The position numbers and the translations under genes are program-made. Under the pieces are notes generated by a model, which saw only the letters and a program-made list of their open reading frames with translations, did no database searches and had not been told where the DNA came from. From the NCBI GenBank assembly GCA_021793155.1, contig JAJYTF010000003.1, positions 1 through 64,000 on the forward strand: 64,000 bases of DNA, in the 5' to 3' direction. The DNA comes from Pseudomonadota bacterium. Lineage in GTDB: Bacteria > Pseudomonadota > Alphaproteobacteria > Rhodospirillales > Magnetospirillaceae. This document shows, piece after piece, positions 63,088 through 64,000 of the stretch (positions are counted from its first letter, which is position 1; each line of letters begins with the position of its first letter).

Positions 63088-63944
63088 TCACTCAAGTCTT
63101 CGGGACCGAACGGTACGGCGTAGCCGCCCAGCACCACCGCCCGCAACACCGGTTCCTTGCGTTCGATCAGCCGGGCGATGCGCCGGTCGTCGCTGCTCAG
63201 ATGGCCCGAGATTTCGGTGAGGTGCAGCCAGTTGTCGTCGGCCCGCTGGGTGGCGGCGAGAAGAGTCGGCTCGATTCCCGCCGCGCCCAGGACCGAGCGC
63301 AGGCGGGCGCGACTGATGTCGGGAGTGGTCTCCAACGCCAGCCAGGTGCGGTCGTAGCCGGTCGCCTGCGGGGCCGCCCGGGCGATGGCCAGGGCCTCGA
63401 CGCCGTCGCCACGCCCTGGTCCGGGGCCGGCGAACGGCAGGCGCGCGACGATCCTGGGTAGCACGGCGCTATCGCCCATTAGGCTGATCCACCAGGCCTC
63501 GACGTCTTCGCGGTCAGGCATCGGCACGATGCCGACCCCGGCGCTGCCTTCTGCCACCGCATGCACCACCTGGCCACAGGATCGGAGCGCCGCAGTCTGG
63601 GTGTAGGCGCCATAATGGTCGCGGGCCAGTTCCAGATAGCCGGTGCCGCGCTCGGGCATGTAGACCGCCACGACGAGCGGGCCCTGCACGGCCACCATGC
63701 CGGCGATCAGCTCACGCCACAGGCGCACCAGCGAGGTCTTGGGAAAGCGCCCTTGATGGCGGGCCACCAGACGGCGCAGGATTTCCGCCTCGCGGCCCGG
63801 CGACAATTGCGGAAGGTTGGATTGGCCCTTGAGCGCCCCAACCTGCTCGACGACCGAGGCGCGCCGCATCAGCAGGTCGTGGATGGAATCGTCGATGCGG
63901 TCGATTTCTTGGCGAAGCGTCTCCAGGGACGTAGTACTGGCCAT
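63084..63944 (-). CDS. Chorismate mutase (AroQ) with a divergent prephenate-dehydratase-like C-terminus
   Basis: A 286-residue protein. Residues 6-90 form an AroQ-type chorismate mutase: LRQEIDRIDDSIHDLLMRRA, VGALKGQSN and the C-terminal helix LVRLWRELIAGMVAVQ. The rest (VVAVYMPERGTGYLELARDH, VGIVPMP and later WLALETTPDISRARL) resembles a degenerate prephenate dehydratase core plus ACT-like segment but lacks the TRF catalytic motif. Prephenate made here can feed tyrA and the separate pheA at 27.5 kb. The ATG at 63944 is chosen by family length. The last 56 bp of the window show no feature. Confidence 0.85.
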   Translation of the reverse strand: MASTTSLETLRQEIDRIDDSIHDLLMRRASVVEQVGALKGQSNLPQLSPGREAEILRRLVARHQGRFPKTSLVRLWRELIAGMVAVQGPLVVAVYMPERGTGYLELARDHYGAYTQTAALRSCGQVVHAVAEGSAGVGIVPMPDREDVEAWWISLMGDSAVLPRIVARLPFAGPGPGRGDGVEALAIARAAPQATGYDRTWLALETTPDISRARLRSVLGAAGIEPTLLAATQRADDNWLHLTEISGHLSSDDRRIARLIERKEPVLRAVVLGGYAVPFGPEDLSE

Positions 63945-64000
63945 GTTCTGATCCAATGGGTGCCGGGGAGCGCTAGTGCCCTGACGCAAACTGATGAGTC

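Overview
The window is a 64 kb piece of a GC-rich alphaproteobacterial chromosome. The gene order rpmH-rnpA-yidD-yidC-engB-argB, the def-fmt-truA and dapD-dapE blocks, a DUF2336 protein beside a diguanylate cyclase, a DUF2125 protein, an FNR-box-preceded ccoNO operon and many c-di-GMP/chemotaxis genes suggest a member of the Rhodospirillales, perhaps Magnetospirillum-like. The genus is inference; there is no rRNA gene in the window. I see no tRNA, prophage, transposase or CRISPR array. Genes are tightly packed, with many 4-bp ATGA stop/start overlaps.

Layout. 1-2 kb: start of a cbb3 oxidase operon (ccoN, ccoO cut by the window edge) behind a perfect FNR-type box. 2-7.5 kb: rlmI, then ribosome/membrane-insertion/arginine genes. 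7.5-10.6 kb: DUF2336 plus a PAS-GAF-GGDEF protein. 10.7-20.7 kb: housekeeping genes (nucleotidase, dapD, dapE, truA, fmt, def, recR, ybaB, dnaX and the SRP RNA ffs). 20.7-24.2 kb: a TetR-controlled EmrAB-type efflux pair. 24.2-27.5 kb: an arsenic operon (arsR, two thioredoxin-type arsC, acr3, arsM); a third, glutaredoxin-type arsC lies at 46.5 kb. 27.5-30.7 kb: pheA, kdsB, a membrane-anchored cytochrome c and hisN. 30.7-36.5 kb: yejABEF peptide importer. 36.5-44.1 kb: a chemoreceptor behind an AT-rich leader, then a CheY/CheC/GGDEF-EAL cluster. 44-50.5 kb: MscS channel, arsC, MFS, rmuC, rlmJ. 50.7-57.9 kb: a six-gene hydrogenase-4-like complex. 58-60.8 kb: GST, M17 aminopeptidase, MarR. 61.1-63.9 kb: aromatic amino acid genes (chorismate mutase, hisC-type aminotransferase, prephenate dehydrogenase).

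Two things stand out. First, the hydrogenase-4-like complex (hyfB-C-E-F-G-I order) has a large subunit in which the NiFe-binding cysteines are absent: the CGIC position reads SGDS, and the C-terminal motif ends in NCSYSGVDL. The N2-type FeS cysteines of the small subunit and all membrane subunits are kept. It should be a proton- or ion-moving redox complex of the energy-converting-hydrogenase-related (Ehr) kind, not a hydrogenase, and its electron donor and acceptor are not evident here. Second, this 10-kb region is bounded by two 123-bp copies, in inverted orientation, of a structured MITE-like element (122 of 123 bases identical by hand alignment). A third, diverged half-copy sits near by. 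Every copy abuts the TAG stop codon of a gene, and the hairpin stem shows a compensatory base change.
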